From Chlorophyllum brunneum (lineage: Eukaryota; Basidiomycota; Agaricomycetes; Agaricales; Agaricaceae), in the NCBI GenBank assembly GCA_963576785.1, contig OY756143.1, positions 372,001 to 436,000 of the forward strand: DNA of 64,000 bases, in the 5' to 3' direction. The stretch's first letter is position 1. Each line of letters opens with the position of its first letter. The position numbers and the translations under genes are program-made. Positions 42,165 to 52,421 of this stretch are shown piece after piece. The notes beneath the pieces were generated by a model that worked only from the letters and a program-made list of their open reading frames with translations, did no database searches and had not been told where the DNA came from.

Positions 42165-45100
42165 CTACGCAGGCGCAGACCCAAACCTCCTTTGGACTTG
42201 ATGACGATGTAACGGTGGGATAGAACCGGCATGGATACGAGGGCGGTCAGGTTCCGGGGGGAAGCTGAACGTAGAGGGGTTGCAACGCAAGAAGTTGACA
42301 AATGTCTTGATCGTGTCGACGCCGAAGTGGTGATTGAAGTTGTTACAATGATACAGGATGTGTGACTGTATTTGCACCATTTGACTGTTGCAGTGGTGGC
42401 ATGAAAGGTCCTCGTTAGGAAAGAATCGTAGTCGATATTCTCCAATCGGGGTGTGGCATAGTATGGCTCGACAAGCTCTTGCGAAGAGCTGGGGTTGGTA
42501 TCCGCATTCTCGTATCCATGGACCAGATTTGATGTGCGACGGTAAGGTGGAGGCTCCGTTTGCTTGCACCAGGAGGTGGAGGAAGGAGCTACTGCTGTAA
42601 GTCTTGAACCCGAACATGGCCTGCCATGTGTGAATGGTGTGTTCGGCGGACTTCTTGTGAAGGTAGTCAATCGAGTTTGGTACTCGGTGATTTCGACCCC
42701 GGTTAGGCCAGGCGACTGTTTGGATCCAGTCGTGCATGGCTTTTTGTATCCCGTACTTGCATTTCGACGGCGTGTGATAAAACGAAAGGCGGTGTCGGTC
42801 TGACTTGTTGAACCAAGCCAGGAGCACCTTCGAGGTGAGGATGGACTGTCGTTGGCAGGAATGCAGTGAACAGTCGAGTAGGAGCCGGGAGGCCATGATG
42901 GAGTCGGTGAACACATAAATGTGCTCAACCTGGTCATAATCGGCAGTAGCGAGCACCTTGGTAATACCTAAGTACTGCACTACCAGTTCTGTGTCTGTCG
43001 ACGTGGTTCCTCCAAGCCTTTTCATAATAGAGCTCCCGCTGTCAAGATGTCGAATGGTAGCTGCCACCATAAACTGGCTGGCAAGCGGGTTGGGATTGGG
43101 GTGGACTGAGCCATCCGTACCGATCGTGATGGATTTTGTGTCCGTTGTCGCGTTCATTGTTACATTGTCCCAAAGCGTCTTCAAGAGGTGAGGGTTGTCC
43201 CAGTTGAATCCTATAAAAGATACATTAGTAGAGAAACAGTCAAGTAACCTATGTCCGGGCCAGAGAGATTTAGAGACAGAACTGAAATGTTCTATATACC
43301 GAGTCTCGGGGGTGGGGCGCGAAAAGTCCATCACAGCTCCTAATGTCTTCTTCTTCTGAACCTCCGTGAAATTCTTGATGTGAAGTTAGTGGGGGGAAGA
43401 GTGGTATTCTTTGGTTAATCTTGCCAAAGCATGTTCATCGTCCAATATATGAAGCCTCGACAATTGCCGTTTGGCCAACTTTCGGAGATGAAGTTTGATG
43501 GGCATGAGCCCTGCGAGGGACTCTACGCCACCAGTGGGAGAAGTCTGGAAGGCCCCGGTGATCCAGAGCGCTGCCCTTCTTTGTATTTTGTTGAGGATTT
43601 CACAAGTTCCCTTGGTGCGGGATCTATCGTGGAACCAGAGTCGATATCCATATATCGCAACTGGTACGACACAAGAATGGTAGAGTAGCCTCTTATTGCC
43701 AGGGGACAGACCCCTGACGGAGTTCCCCAACATCTTCATCGCCTTGATCATGGATATTGCCTTGGCGGAATAGAATCGAATGTGTTTTTTGAAGGTCAAC
43801 GTCCGGTCAAAGTAGAAGCCGAGGTACCACCAATGGGTCTTCGGTTTGAGGGGGTTGCGACCCGTGAACGGTGGGGATCCCAAGTCAATTGAGGGATTCG
43901 AGTCCTGTCTTGCACGCGTGAAGTGAAAGATCTCCAACTTGCCATGTTCAATTTCCAGGCCGAATTCGTTCATGAGCCGCTCCATTTTGCGGTACATGTG
44001 TTGAAGGATTTCCACGTTCTTCTCCAGAGACGGGGATTGTGTGATTAAAGTACCATCATCAACAAATGACAGGACATCAAAGTCCCACTTGTCACGGTGT
44101 TCCTCCATATGGATTTCAAAGACGTGTAAGAGAGGGGTGAGGAATAGAGCTGAGAGAATAGGGCTAAGGGCCGAGCCCTGTCCTACTCCTACCGCTGCGT
44201 CATATTCCGGGGAAGTCTCGTTGTTCCACCAGTAGGTAGTGCGGCATTCTTTGAGGTAGTTGTTAAAGAATGCGGCGACCTGGGGGGGAAATCCTTGTCG
44301 TTGTAGAATTTCAATAAGGAGATCGTGGTTGAGGAAGGGGAAGAATTGGGCCACGTCAAATGCAAGCACCAACGTCTTCTTCTTCTTCGTCCAAGCTCCC
44401 TGGATAATGTGCATTAGGAAGAGACCCGCATCTTCAGTGGACCATTGACGTATTGCTCCCAATTGGTGCAGATGGAGGACCTTGAATTTAACTGCCTCAA
44501 ATTGGAGTCGTTTGGCGAGCATTTTCTCTATTAGTTTGCCGAACGTGTTTAGAAGGACGATCAGACAGAACGCCTTCGGAGTGGAGTAGTCGGGTTTATT
44601 GGGTTTCGGAATAATCACCGACGTTGACTTCTTGAAGTGGGTAGGCCGGTGCCCGATGTTCAGACATGCACTACCGATTTTGAGGAATAGGTCAGCGCAA
44701 GTTTCATCAGCAATGATCTGTTTGAGATGGGACCAGGAAACATGGTCGGGACTGGAGGAAGAAGAATTAGAGGTGTCCTTGAGTGACTCCATCATCTCAA
44801 GGAGAGAGAAGTCTACCCAAGTCCTATTCTCCGTTCTGTTTGGAGGAGGGAGCTTGTCCAGGACTGCCGCATTCATTGGTCTATTGCGGGCAGCATTATA
44901 GTGTTGGTCGAGAGCCGTCCACAGATTTTCTAATATGAGACAAGGTCGGCCGTTGTGACACATGGCTTCCGTAGCTGGGAGTGCGCGGTCCTTGACCCAT
45001 GGCATGAGATCCCACGGGCATTTTTGGTCGACAGAGATTTCTTGTATCTTCTTGTTGAAGTAGGCTCTTTTCATTTTCCTCGTGGTCTTGCGAAAAGTGT

Positions 45101-46214
45101 TCCATTTGCACTTGTTCTTGCGGTCCGCACGATGTGTAGCGAGTGCGGCCGAGCACTCCTCATTCCACCAGGTCTTGGATCTAGTGGTGATCTTGGTCTT
45201 CTTTGCATTTTGAGTCCACGATCTGTCAAACAAACCTCCCAATTCGGCAACAGCTCTCTCCAGCTCGTCCGTGTTGTTCATCAGCCAGTTCTTGTTCTTG
45301 ATTCCCTCTACAATGTCCGTCAGGAACCTGGTCTTCTCTTCCGAATCTTTGGGGATGGTTAATCTTTCGACGATGACATCCATCTGTGGAATAGGTACCC
45401 TAATTAGCAGGGGGGTGTGGTCCGAGTTGTACCGATCGATGTCTTGGATAACGTGGGAGGGAATGTGTGGAAGCGTTCCCGAAACAAAGATCAGGTCAAT
45501 GACCATGTCTGGTAAGTTGGGGTCCGAGGCATATTGGGTTGGTTTAGCCTCAGACGGAGTTGTCCTCACTAGATTGAGGGCTTCGGTGACCATAAGAAGT
45601 CGGTCTGCACTCGCCGGGTGTTGATCCATCGAGGGGTCCCAGAATTCCGATCTGATGTTTATATCTCCTCCCAAAAGGAGAAAGGGCAGGAGGTCGAAGA
45701 GTCGCTCCTTGAGGAAGTAGAGCGCAGTGTTACGGCTGTTGTTATAGACGTTTAACAACAGTAGTTCTTCTCCTCCCGTGTATAGAGATATACACAGGAG
45801 GTCTCGATGGTCAATTACATCTCTTCGGATGGAGGGTTGGAGTCGTTTCAGCCTTTTGTGAGCAAAGGCGAGGACTCACAGAGTGGTACGGTGTTCCATG
45901 TTGACCGTGCATTGGGGGTATCGTCGGTGTCCCACTTGAAGGACTTCTTCGGCAATAAATGGGTATGAAAGGAGCGTCCAATCCGGATGAACTGGGCCTC
46001 CTACGAGGGCCGTTCTGTCGTTAGAGACAGATGAGGGGATGTCTCGGAGGTATCTCCAAGGGGGTTCTTGTATGAGGAGGAGGTCGACATCACCTCTACG
46101 CGCGAGGACTGTCTCCATCACTCCATACAATCTTCCTACATTGTGAGAGCAGACCTTCAACTTGTTCAGGAGTGAATGAGGAGGCCTGTCTTGCTCGTCG
46201 GGGATGTTATTCAT
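42165..46214 (-). pseudogene. LINE E ORF2, best-preserved LINE polymerase (two stops)
   Basis: 1,349 codons in one frame with only two stops that I can find: TGA at 45876-45878 (CGA in other copies) and TAA at 43386-43388 (CAA in others). Endonuclease: HNVGRLYGVME, QEPPW (about 46070), GGDIN (about 45670), SDHTPLLIR (about 45420). RT: SPDHVSWSHLKQ, FDVAQFFPFLN (about 44365), GVGQGSALSPI (about 44190), FVDDGTL (about 44060). RNase H: IGTDGSVHPNPNPLAS (about 43115), TDTELVVQYLGI, FTDSIMAS (about 42905). C-terminal CHHCNSQ...HILYHC (about 42390-42340). Close to functional and recently inserted. Confidence 0.93.
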
Positions 46215-47200
46215 TGAGGGGGGGTTGTCTGGCTTCGACTAGCCCGGGATGGTGAGGAGGCGGGTGACGGAACTCCTTTGTTCGCTCGAAGTTCGAGCAC
46301 TTTGTTTGCATGCCAGTCATGGTCAAACCGCTTCCTCCAAAACTGACATTTTCGGTCGGTAGCGAGGTGGTCCTTGCCACAGTTGGAGCACGTCACCTTG
46401 TGGGGGCATGGTTCTCCAAGGGGGTAGCCGCGATAGGCAGAGTGGCTTTATCATTGCCCTTGCAACAATGGGTGAACGATCAGTGGTTGCTGGTGGCATG
46501 CGGCCCTTTGTAGTGTGCGCATGTGAAGAGTCTTGCTCGGCAACGGACGAGGGGGTGGCCCCATCTGCAACACTTGGAGCAGAATGGGACTCCCGGGTTG
46601 GCTGTGGCCCTCCTGATGCGGAAGAGCCCTCCATAGATGTTGAGGAACTTGTCCTCAATTTTCGCGATGTTGGTCCCCGCTTTCGAGTCCCAGATTTCAA
46701 ACCACACCGTACAGGTGTCTGAATGTTTTGAGTTGCGTCGTACACATGGTTGTGATGTGAATTGGATGGCGTCGGAGTGGATCGAACTCTGAACGCTGGA
46801 GACCACATCGGCCTCAGTGAGGATCTGTCCTCGGAGGGTGATGTAACTTACGTCTGTGACTTTCACGAACGACTTGGACTTAGGGAGGGTAGCATCACCC
46901 GTAGTGATCCCTCCGAACTTCTCCTTGAGCCATGCTTTGACTACGTCGAGCTCCGTAGGGGTTAAGACCTCCGAGGTGTGAACCATAAGGCCCAGCTTAC
47001 CCTGTGAGGCGGCGATAACCCTCATCTTGGACTTCTTCGCAATCAGGCATGCATTGAGAGAATCAATTATGGCCCCAAAGTTGGTGATGGTGGGACCGGT
47101 GAGAAGAGGAATGATCACCTGCTTTCGCGAGGGACCATTGAGGGTAGAACGAACAGTACCAGCTTTTTTTGCTGGCTTCTTATTCGCAGGGGAGGCGAAG
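46211..47200 (-). pseudogene. LINE E ORF1, C-terminal half
   Basis: Starts inside ORF1 (ANKKPAKKAG, about 47195) and reads VIIPLLTGPTITNFGAIIDSL, VHTSEVLTPTELDVVKAWLKEKFGGITTG, FVKVTDVSYITLRG, WFEIWDSKAGTNIAKIEDKF, CSKCCRWGHPLVRC, CAHYKGPHATSNH (second Cys replaced by Tyr), a stop near 46480, then CSNCGKDHLATDRKC. Ends CAATGAAT, its TGA overlapping the ORF2 ATG. The N-terminal half and its start codon are replaced by the foreign 5' segment. Confidence 0.87.
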
Positions 47201-47963
47201 GGTGAGTACTCGACTAAGGGGCCTCTTGCAGACTAATGCCCTTACCCCACGAAGGCGGTGTTGTGGTATCAACTTAAGCAGGTACACTCGGCTTCTCTCC
47301 AAGACCCACCGACAGAGGATTTAGACCTCTCTGGCTGGGCCGCACATTCTCTGCATGGTCCGCCATGGCCCACCAGTGGTTCCAGGGTCCCACCCCTGGC
47401 TAGCTTCCTGTACCCCAGCACCCGCTTCACTATGCCCATAGGGCGCGGATCCGCGTGTTAATGGTGTCTGGGGTCTCTGTCTTGCAGGGGCTGCTACCAG
47501 GGAGGTGTTCGTGCCTTGCTTACAAAGCAAATCCACGGAATGCCACAAGGCACCCACGTGGAATAGCGCCCTGGAGTTTGAGTTATCCCTACTAACGTCC
47601 AGAGTGGCCAGAGGGGGTTATCTATGGATCCACACCCTGCAATGCAACTGGAGGGGGGTAGCCTGTCCTTGCAGTCAGCTTGTTTTTTGCCCTAACCCCC
47701 TCTTATTGACTCCTATCCTTTCAGACCCTCTCGGGCTCAGCTGGGCGGTTTTTCTCAATGCACCCCCAGCTGGGGAACGGGACGGAATGAAGCCTCTCCC
47801 ATAGTTCCCATGTTGGAGTAGATGCCTAGTTATACTAGACTTGTACCACAGCTCAGTCGAATAGACCGACGCTAGTCTCGCCATTGGGGAACTACGATAC
47901 CATTTTGGGAGCACGCTGGGTCCCTCCACTGCTAGAGGAACCCTCAAGGTGAACGGGCAGAAG

Positions 47964-48005
47964 GCGACCAGCATACCCAGTCTTTGAACCCCTTTGCCAA
48001 GGGGG
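47964..48005 (-). repeat. Double-hairpin unit 3
   Basis: Sense: hairpin CCCCCTTGGCAAAGGGG (CCCC/GGGG, bulged C, UU/AA, loop GGCA) and, a few bases on, hairpin GACTGGGTATGCTGGTC (6-bp stem, loop GUAUG). Homologous to the units at 48055 and 48182. Confidence 0.75.
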
Positions 48006-48054
48006 TACCCCCTGCCATCCTGTACAACCCGGTATCAACTCTCATCTAGAGAAA

Positions 48055-48098
48055 GCGACAGGCATACCCCGTCATTAAGGCCCTTCGCCAAGGGGCCA
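48055..48098 (-). repeat. Double-hairpin unit 2
   Basis: Sense: GGCCCCTTGGCGAAGGGCC (GGCCC/GGGCC, bulged C, UU/AA, loop GGCG) and GACGGGGTATGCCTGTC (6-bp stem, loop GUAUG). Stem bases differ from units 1 and 3 but pairing is kept. Confidence 0.78.
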
Positions 48099-48181
48099 CT
48101 CCCCCCACTCAAACTAATTCTTGTCCACCGTATGATGGCTCCCAACCTCTGTTCGCACGTCTAAGAATGAGTGAGTACGCA

Positions 48182-48223
48182 GCGGCCAGCATACCCAGCC
48201 TTTAACCTCCTTCGCCAAGGGAG
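48182..48223 (-). repeat. Double-hairpin unit 1
   Basis: Sense: CTCCCTTGGCGAAGGAG (CTCC/GGAG, bulged C, UU/AA, loop GGCG) and GGCTGGGTATGCTGGCC (6-bp stem, loop GUAUG). Confidence 0.78.
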
Positions 48224-48348
48224 TACTATGCATCGCCCTGTGTATAAGACAGTGCTAGGACCTAACATCCAGCAAGAACAGGCCAGAAGCCCCCTACCAG
48301 AGAACCGTCCCAATTAGGAAGGTAGTGGTAAGAGGTCAAGAAGGGATA

Positions 48349-50379
48349 CTGCTTCTGACTTCTTATGGAAGAAGTGAATAATTGGAAGTTCAACTAAATC
48401 CAAGTGAATTCTTTTGAATAGACACTTTGCATGTGTAGGGTTCTCTTTAAAGGGTTTCTGGTGTATCTTTCCCTTGGCACAACCATCACAAACAGGTTTT
48501 TGCTCAGGAATCCACACTGGAGTAAACCCAATCATATTTTTCTCAAAATGATTGAGGATACAATTAGAGGAATGTCCTAATCTTGTATGTACAACTTTGT
48601 AGCCAATGATTGGACCTGTAGTCATAGCTGCTTGTTCTGAATGTACAATTTTGGTATTAACAAAATATAAAGTAGTATTACAATTTACTGAAGGATATGC
48701 TTGAAGAATTGCATTTCCTTCACTATCAACTACTACTGACTCATTGGCATCTGTTCTAACAGTTTTGCCATCTTGGCATAACTGTCCCACTGACATTAGT
48801 CGTTCAGAGGTTCCTTTTAGAAGAAAGACTGGATATATTAATATTTGCATTGGTTGAATGCTATTAGTCTTTCTGTTATAGACTCTATGCTTAAGCATAA
48901 CTGTGCCAAGACCAACTGCATTAAGATAGGGACCTTGTGCTCCTACAGTCTTAATTGGGATTAAAACTTCAAGTTCTTTGAAGTTAATAAAGTCTTCTGC
49001 ATAAGGGTATAATGACATGATGCTCCTGAGTCTAATAACCAAACATCACTATATTCTTCTAGTGGCATTATGATTTGATCATTGCTTAGCAATTGTGATC
49101 TGATTTGATCTGGTACTCTTAAATACTGATTGGGCATATGTGTAGAGAAACAAGAAAATTGAGAAGTGTTAAAACACTTCTCATTCATTGATTTGCACGT
49201 AACAACATTATTATGGGATCCTAAGGATCCTGATTGCATATCTAAATACCCAGCCCCCAATGTCCCTTCCCCTTGCCCTTGCCCTTCTTCTTGTGAAGTC
49301 AGCCGGTTGGCATGTTGGTGACAGGACTGTGTATCAGGGTTAGTAAGAGTATCTGAGATTGAATTGATCATGTACCCAGTACCTCCCTTCTTCTTGAAAT
49401 CACTTCCATAATCAGTCAACAAAAGTTTGAGAGATACCTCAGAGTGAGGTGCTGAAGCAAAAGGTTCAGACTTAGAAGTTGAAGGTCCTTTGGAGGACCT
49501 CAGAAGGGGTTGAGAAGAGGGACCTGCTGCATTAGCAGGGTTTCTGGGGTCACAGATATTGTAGGCGACATCCTAAGCTGGTACTATGAGGTTGTTGACC
49601 TCCTGCTCACCTTCAAGATACTTGAAGGCTTCATCTACCAACACTGTAAGTGTGGCAGGATGCCAATAAGCTTTCTTGACTTCCAGAATATAAGAGAATT
49701 GCTTACTCTGGAAGTGCTCCGTAGGAGAAGATGCCCTAGGAAAAGGAGGGAACTCCTCATCATAAGTCCTAATGGCCAGTGCTACTATTTTCTCTGGAGG
49801 AGGAAGGTAGTACTGCCAAACCTCTCCAGGTTTGAGAGAATTGCCCTGGGCAACAGAGTCCATACTTGGTATCTTTGTGATGTGGTGATATTCCAAATTG
49901 ATTTTTGTCCCATATTTAGGTGAAATCATTAAGGAATATGGGGACCCAGTTGGTAAAAGAAAGAAAAAGTGGACACAAGTCATGTTAATATTGGGGTTTT
50001 GATTCTTTAAGAACCATTTATGTACCTTCATGTGTCCCTCACAGGTACAACCTGGGGGATGACTGGAAGGAACTGAAGATGTACCAGAAGGTATCACCAA
50101 TTGTCCTTATTGGGTGCAGGGATGAGAGACCCTGTGCATCCTTTGATCATAGCAATCAAGGGCATACTTCTTCACCTCTTGCATGGGCAAAGGACCAGTG
50201 ATGCAGTTGTGCCATGTGGTCACCTGTTGAATCTGCAGTTTGTTCTCCAGTAAGGTGGTAAAGCAAAGGTTAAGAGCTTCAGCATGCACTTTTCTTTTGA
50301 GCTTAGCCCGAGCATTTTTGCATGCCTGCTGGACCTTCTTGGGATTAACCCAAGTCATAGGTTTGGGTCTAAAACACAA
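48349..50379 (-). pseudogene. Copia-1 pre-protease domain, protease and integrase N-terminus
   Basis: Read on -: an unknown domain (VNPKKVQQACKNARAKLKRK, CTCEGHMKVHKWFLKN, FLLPTGSPYSLMISPKYGTKINLE, KIPSMDSVAQGNSL, EEFPPFPRASSPTEHF; about 50360-49570); a linker; SDVWLLDSGASCHYT (protease, about 49035), after which one missing base shifts frame; then the GAG-pre-integrase zinc domain HTRLGHSSNCILNHF...CDGCAKGKIHQKPF (about 48570-48450) and the start of the integrase core HLDLVELP. Interrupted by LINE E at 48349. Confidence 0.85.
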
Positions 50380-51388
50380 GTGGTTGGTAGAGCAGGAGCA
50401 GGAGCAGGTTGAGGCACATCCATGTGCCTCATCAGGTCAAAGGGGTCATCCCTAGACCAGTGAAGGGATGGACTGCCAGTTCCATGACAGCAGCAAAGCC
50501 TGCCATGGCTTCTGCCATGTGGGCCTGCAGTTTACCTCTGCCCTTCTTGGGCTTTTTCTTCTTCTTCTGGATGTTAATCCAGGTAGGAGTAGGCAGAGAA
50601 AGCTGAGGGGGCTGCCCACTTGGATTGGCAGAGTGGCAAGGATCTCTTGCAGGTATTGCCTCCAGGGTGGAAGCAGTTCCAGGGTAGTCCAGAGTGAGTC
50701 CTGGGGAAGTTGCGCTGAGAGCAAGCTTAGTAGTTAGCAGTGGCTGCATAGGATGCTTGTTGGTTAGACATGTTAGGTCTGGTACCTTCACATCTTGACC
50801 ACTCAGCATTTATAGCTTGCTAAACTACCTCCCAAGTCATATCAACAATATCATGATTATTTGCCAATGTTGTTTGAGCCACAGCATTCCAATCGGGTGG
50901 TAATGCATTCAAAGCAATCATAGTACCAAGAACTTCTGGCAACTTTACTTTAGCTGTTTCTAATTGAGAAGCTATTGTTCTCAATTCAGCTAGATCCATT
51001 GCTGATCTTGATTCCCAGAAATGCATTTTCACAACATTCTCTGCAGAATTGAATACACTGCAGTAGAAGAAGGTGTCCCAAAACAGGTTTTCAAATCATC
51101 CTATAGGAATCCAGGAGCATTATGTCCATGGAGCAGCAGGGAATTAGGTAAAGTACTGTTCATAACAGCCAATGCCTAACCTCTCAGTTGTTCTCTCCTT
51201 CTATCCTCTTCTATTAAGGCTTGAGGATTAGAGGGGGAGAGATCTTGGTCTGTAACAGTCTATCCTGACTGGTCAGAACCAGTGACAGTAATGAGAGTCA
51301 AGGCATCTTAAAGCCTTCTAGACCAGATCATGTAGTTCTTAGGCCCATTGAGCTTAGGCAAACTGGAGATGCTATTATTAGTAGCCAT
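50380..51388 (-). pseudogene. Copia-1 gag
   Basis: ATG at 51388 (MATNNSISSLPKLNGPKNYMIWSR). It matches the Copia-3 gag at 52422 along its length, including SAMDLAELRTIASQLETAKVKLPEVLGTMIALN, a Pro/Arg-rich C-terminal region and AMAGFAAVMELAVHPFTG. Several stops and frame changes. No zinc knuckle is visible in the gag part. Confidence 0.83.
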
Positions 51389-51534
51389 AATATCTTCGTC
51401 AAGTAAATTTCTTTCTAGAAGAAAATTCTCATATTAGCAATGATCAAAATGCAGGAATAACTCTGTCAGATAAAGCCCTATCATCCTATCTCAGTTAGAG
51501 GGGATGATAATGGTTTAACCATTGGTAAGGCTAC

Positions 51535-51548
51535 TGGAGCTCATAACC
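51535..51548 (-). other. Copia-1 primer-binding site
   Basis: Sense GGTTATGAGCTCCA follows the LTR end. It is complementary to an internal CATAACC-type stretch, as expected for pairing with the anticodon arm of initiator Met tRNA, the primer of many copia elements. In Copia-3 the same place reads GGTTACGGGCCC. Confidence 0.6.
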
Positions 51549-51688
51549 TGTTGAGGAAATGACCTTAATGAGTTGTTGCTGGGGCAGCAGTAGTAAATGC
51601 AGTGGGAGAGAACATAGGGTCTACTCACTGAGATAATAAGCTTCTATCTGATACCTAAAGAAAGGTAGTTCGGATAGACAGATATTAG
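51549..51688 (-). repeat. Copia-1 5' LTR, inner 140 bp
   Basis: TGTTGAGGAAATGACC...GACAGATATTAG on + matches the first 140 bases of the Copia-2 LTR at 53629. The rest is cut off by Copia-3, which begins at 51689. Confidence 0.88.
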
Positions 51689-52259
51689 TGTTGAAGTTTC
51701 GGACATATTTTAGAAATAGACTATGAAGTCATTATGATAATAATAGACTGATCTGTTACTTTCCAGTAACTTCATTCCATAGTAACTTCCTATGAGTTGC
51801 TCTGCATATGATAAGAGTCATTAGTACTTGATAGATTATTCTACATAGTACCAATGACTAGATACTACATTCCGCAGTACTCCGCAGGCACTACGCTGCA
51901 GTTAAAGAGAGTCATAAGGAACAATCTATGCTTTGCTAGTATTTTATGAAGTATGACTTGCCTATGTTACAATATGTATATAAACCCCATGTAGCAGACC
52001 TAGTTCTGCATCTTGTTCAATCGAACAACCTCTTCATCATCGCTTATCTTCTTGAGTACAACACCAGTCTTGACTTGCTTGACTTTGACATCTACATTTC
52101 TGACACTGACTGCTTTATCAATAATATCTGTCTATCCGAATTACCTTTCTACAGGTATCAGATAGAAGCTTATTATCTCAGTGAGTAGACCCTACGTTCT
52201 CTCCCACTGTGTTTACTGCTGCCCCCAGCAAACAACTCGTTATGGTTGTTTCCTCAACA
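51689..52259 (+). repeat. Copia-3 5' LTR
   Basis: 571 bp, TGTTGAAGTTTCGG...GTTTCCTCAACA, same length as the inverted Copia-2 LTR at 53629-54199. TATATAAACC at 51974-51983 is the likely TATA box. Confidence 0.92.
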
Positions 52260-52271
52260 GGTTACGGGCCC
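52260..52271 (+). other. Copia-3 primer-binding site
   Basis: GGTTACGGGCCC follows the LTR directly. Copia-1 has GGTTATGAGCTC in this position. The half-tRNA (anticodon arm) type of copia primer fits the pattern; the exact tRNA is uncertain. Confidence 0.55.
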
Positions 52272-52421
52272 TGGCAGCCTTACCAATGGTTAAACCATTA
52301 TCATCCCCTCTAACCAAGATAGGATGATAGGGCTTTACCTGACAGAGTTATCCTTGCATTTTGATCATTGCTGATACAAGAAAATTTTCTTCTAGAAAGA
52401 AATACACTCGACAAAGATATT

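Larger units (their letters stand above)
41691..48348 (-). mobile_element. LINE E: chimeric LINE inserted in Copia-1
   Basis: TSD CTGCTTCTGACTTC (41677-41690 and 48349-48362), perfect over 14 bp. The poly(A) is at 41691-41710 on -. From 3' to 5': 3' UTR, ORF2 (42165-46214), ORF1 C-terminal half (to about 47200), then about 1.14 kb of sequence unlike any LINE copy here, up to the TSD. One insertion event therefore carried both parts, making this a chimeric cDNA. Confidence 0.9.
47201..48348 (-). other. Captured non-LINE RNA sequence (unknown, about 1.1 kb)
   Basis: GC-richer than its surroundings, no convincing ORF (longest about 99 codons, 47675-47974 on -), no similarity seen to LINE, copia or gypsy in this window. 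Its LINE-proximal 330 bases recur at 30033-30366 joined to a different point of another LINE. It contains a 12-base palindrome CGCGGATCCGCG (47444-47455) and three copies of a structured unit. The extreme 5' end (sense ATCCCTTCTTGACCTCTTAC) resembles the LINE 5' end. Interpretation: a separate cellular, mitochondrial or viral RNA copied by the LINE enzyme. Identity unknown. Confidence 0.75.

Noticed and set aside
47675..47974. 99-codon ORF in the captured RNA as a protein gene
   Set aside because: No recognisable domain, overlaps structured sequence, and the part shared with LINE F gives no conserved frame.
47964..48223. CRISPR array
   Set aside because: Only three imperfect units with unequal spacers, in a eukaryotic retroelement setting; stem covariation shows an RNA structure instead.
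47201..48348. Ribosomal RNA or tRNA cluster
   Set aside because: I found no universally conserved rRNA block and no cloverleaf. The repeated hairpins do not fit tRNA.
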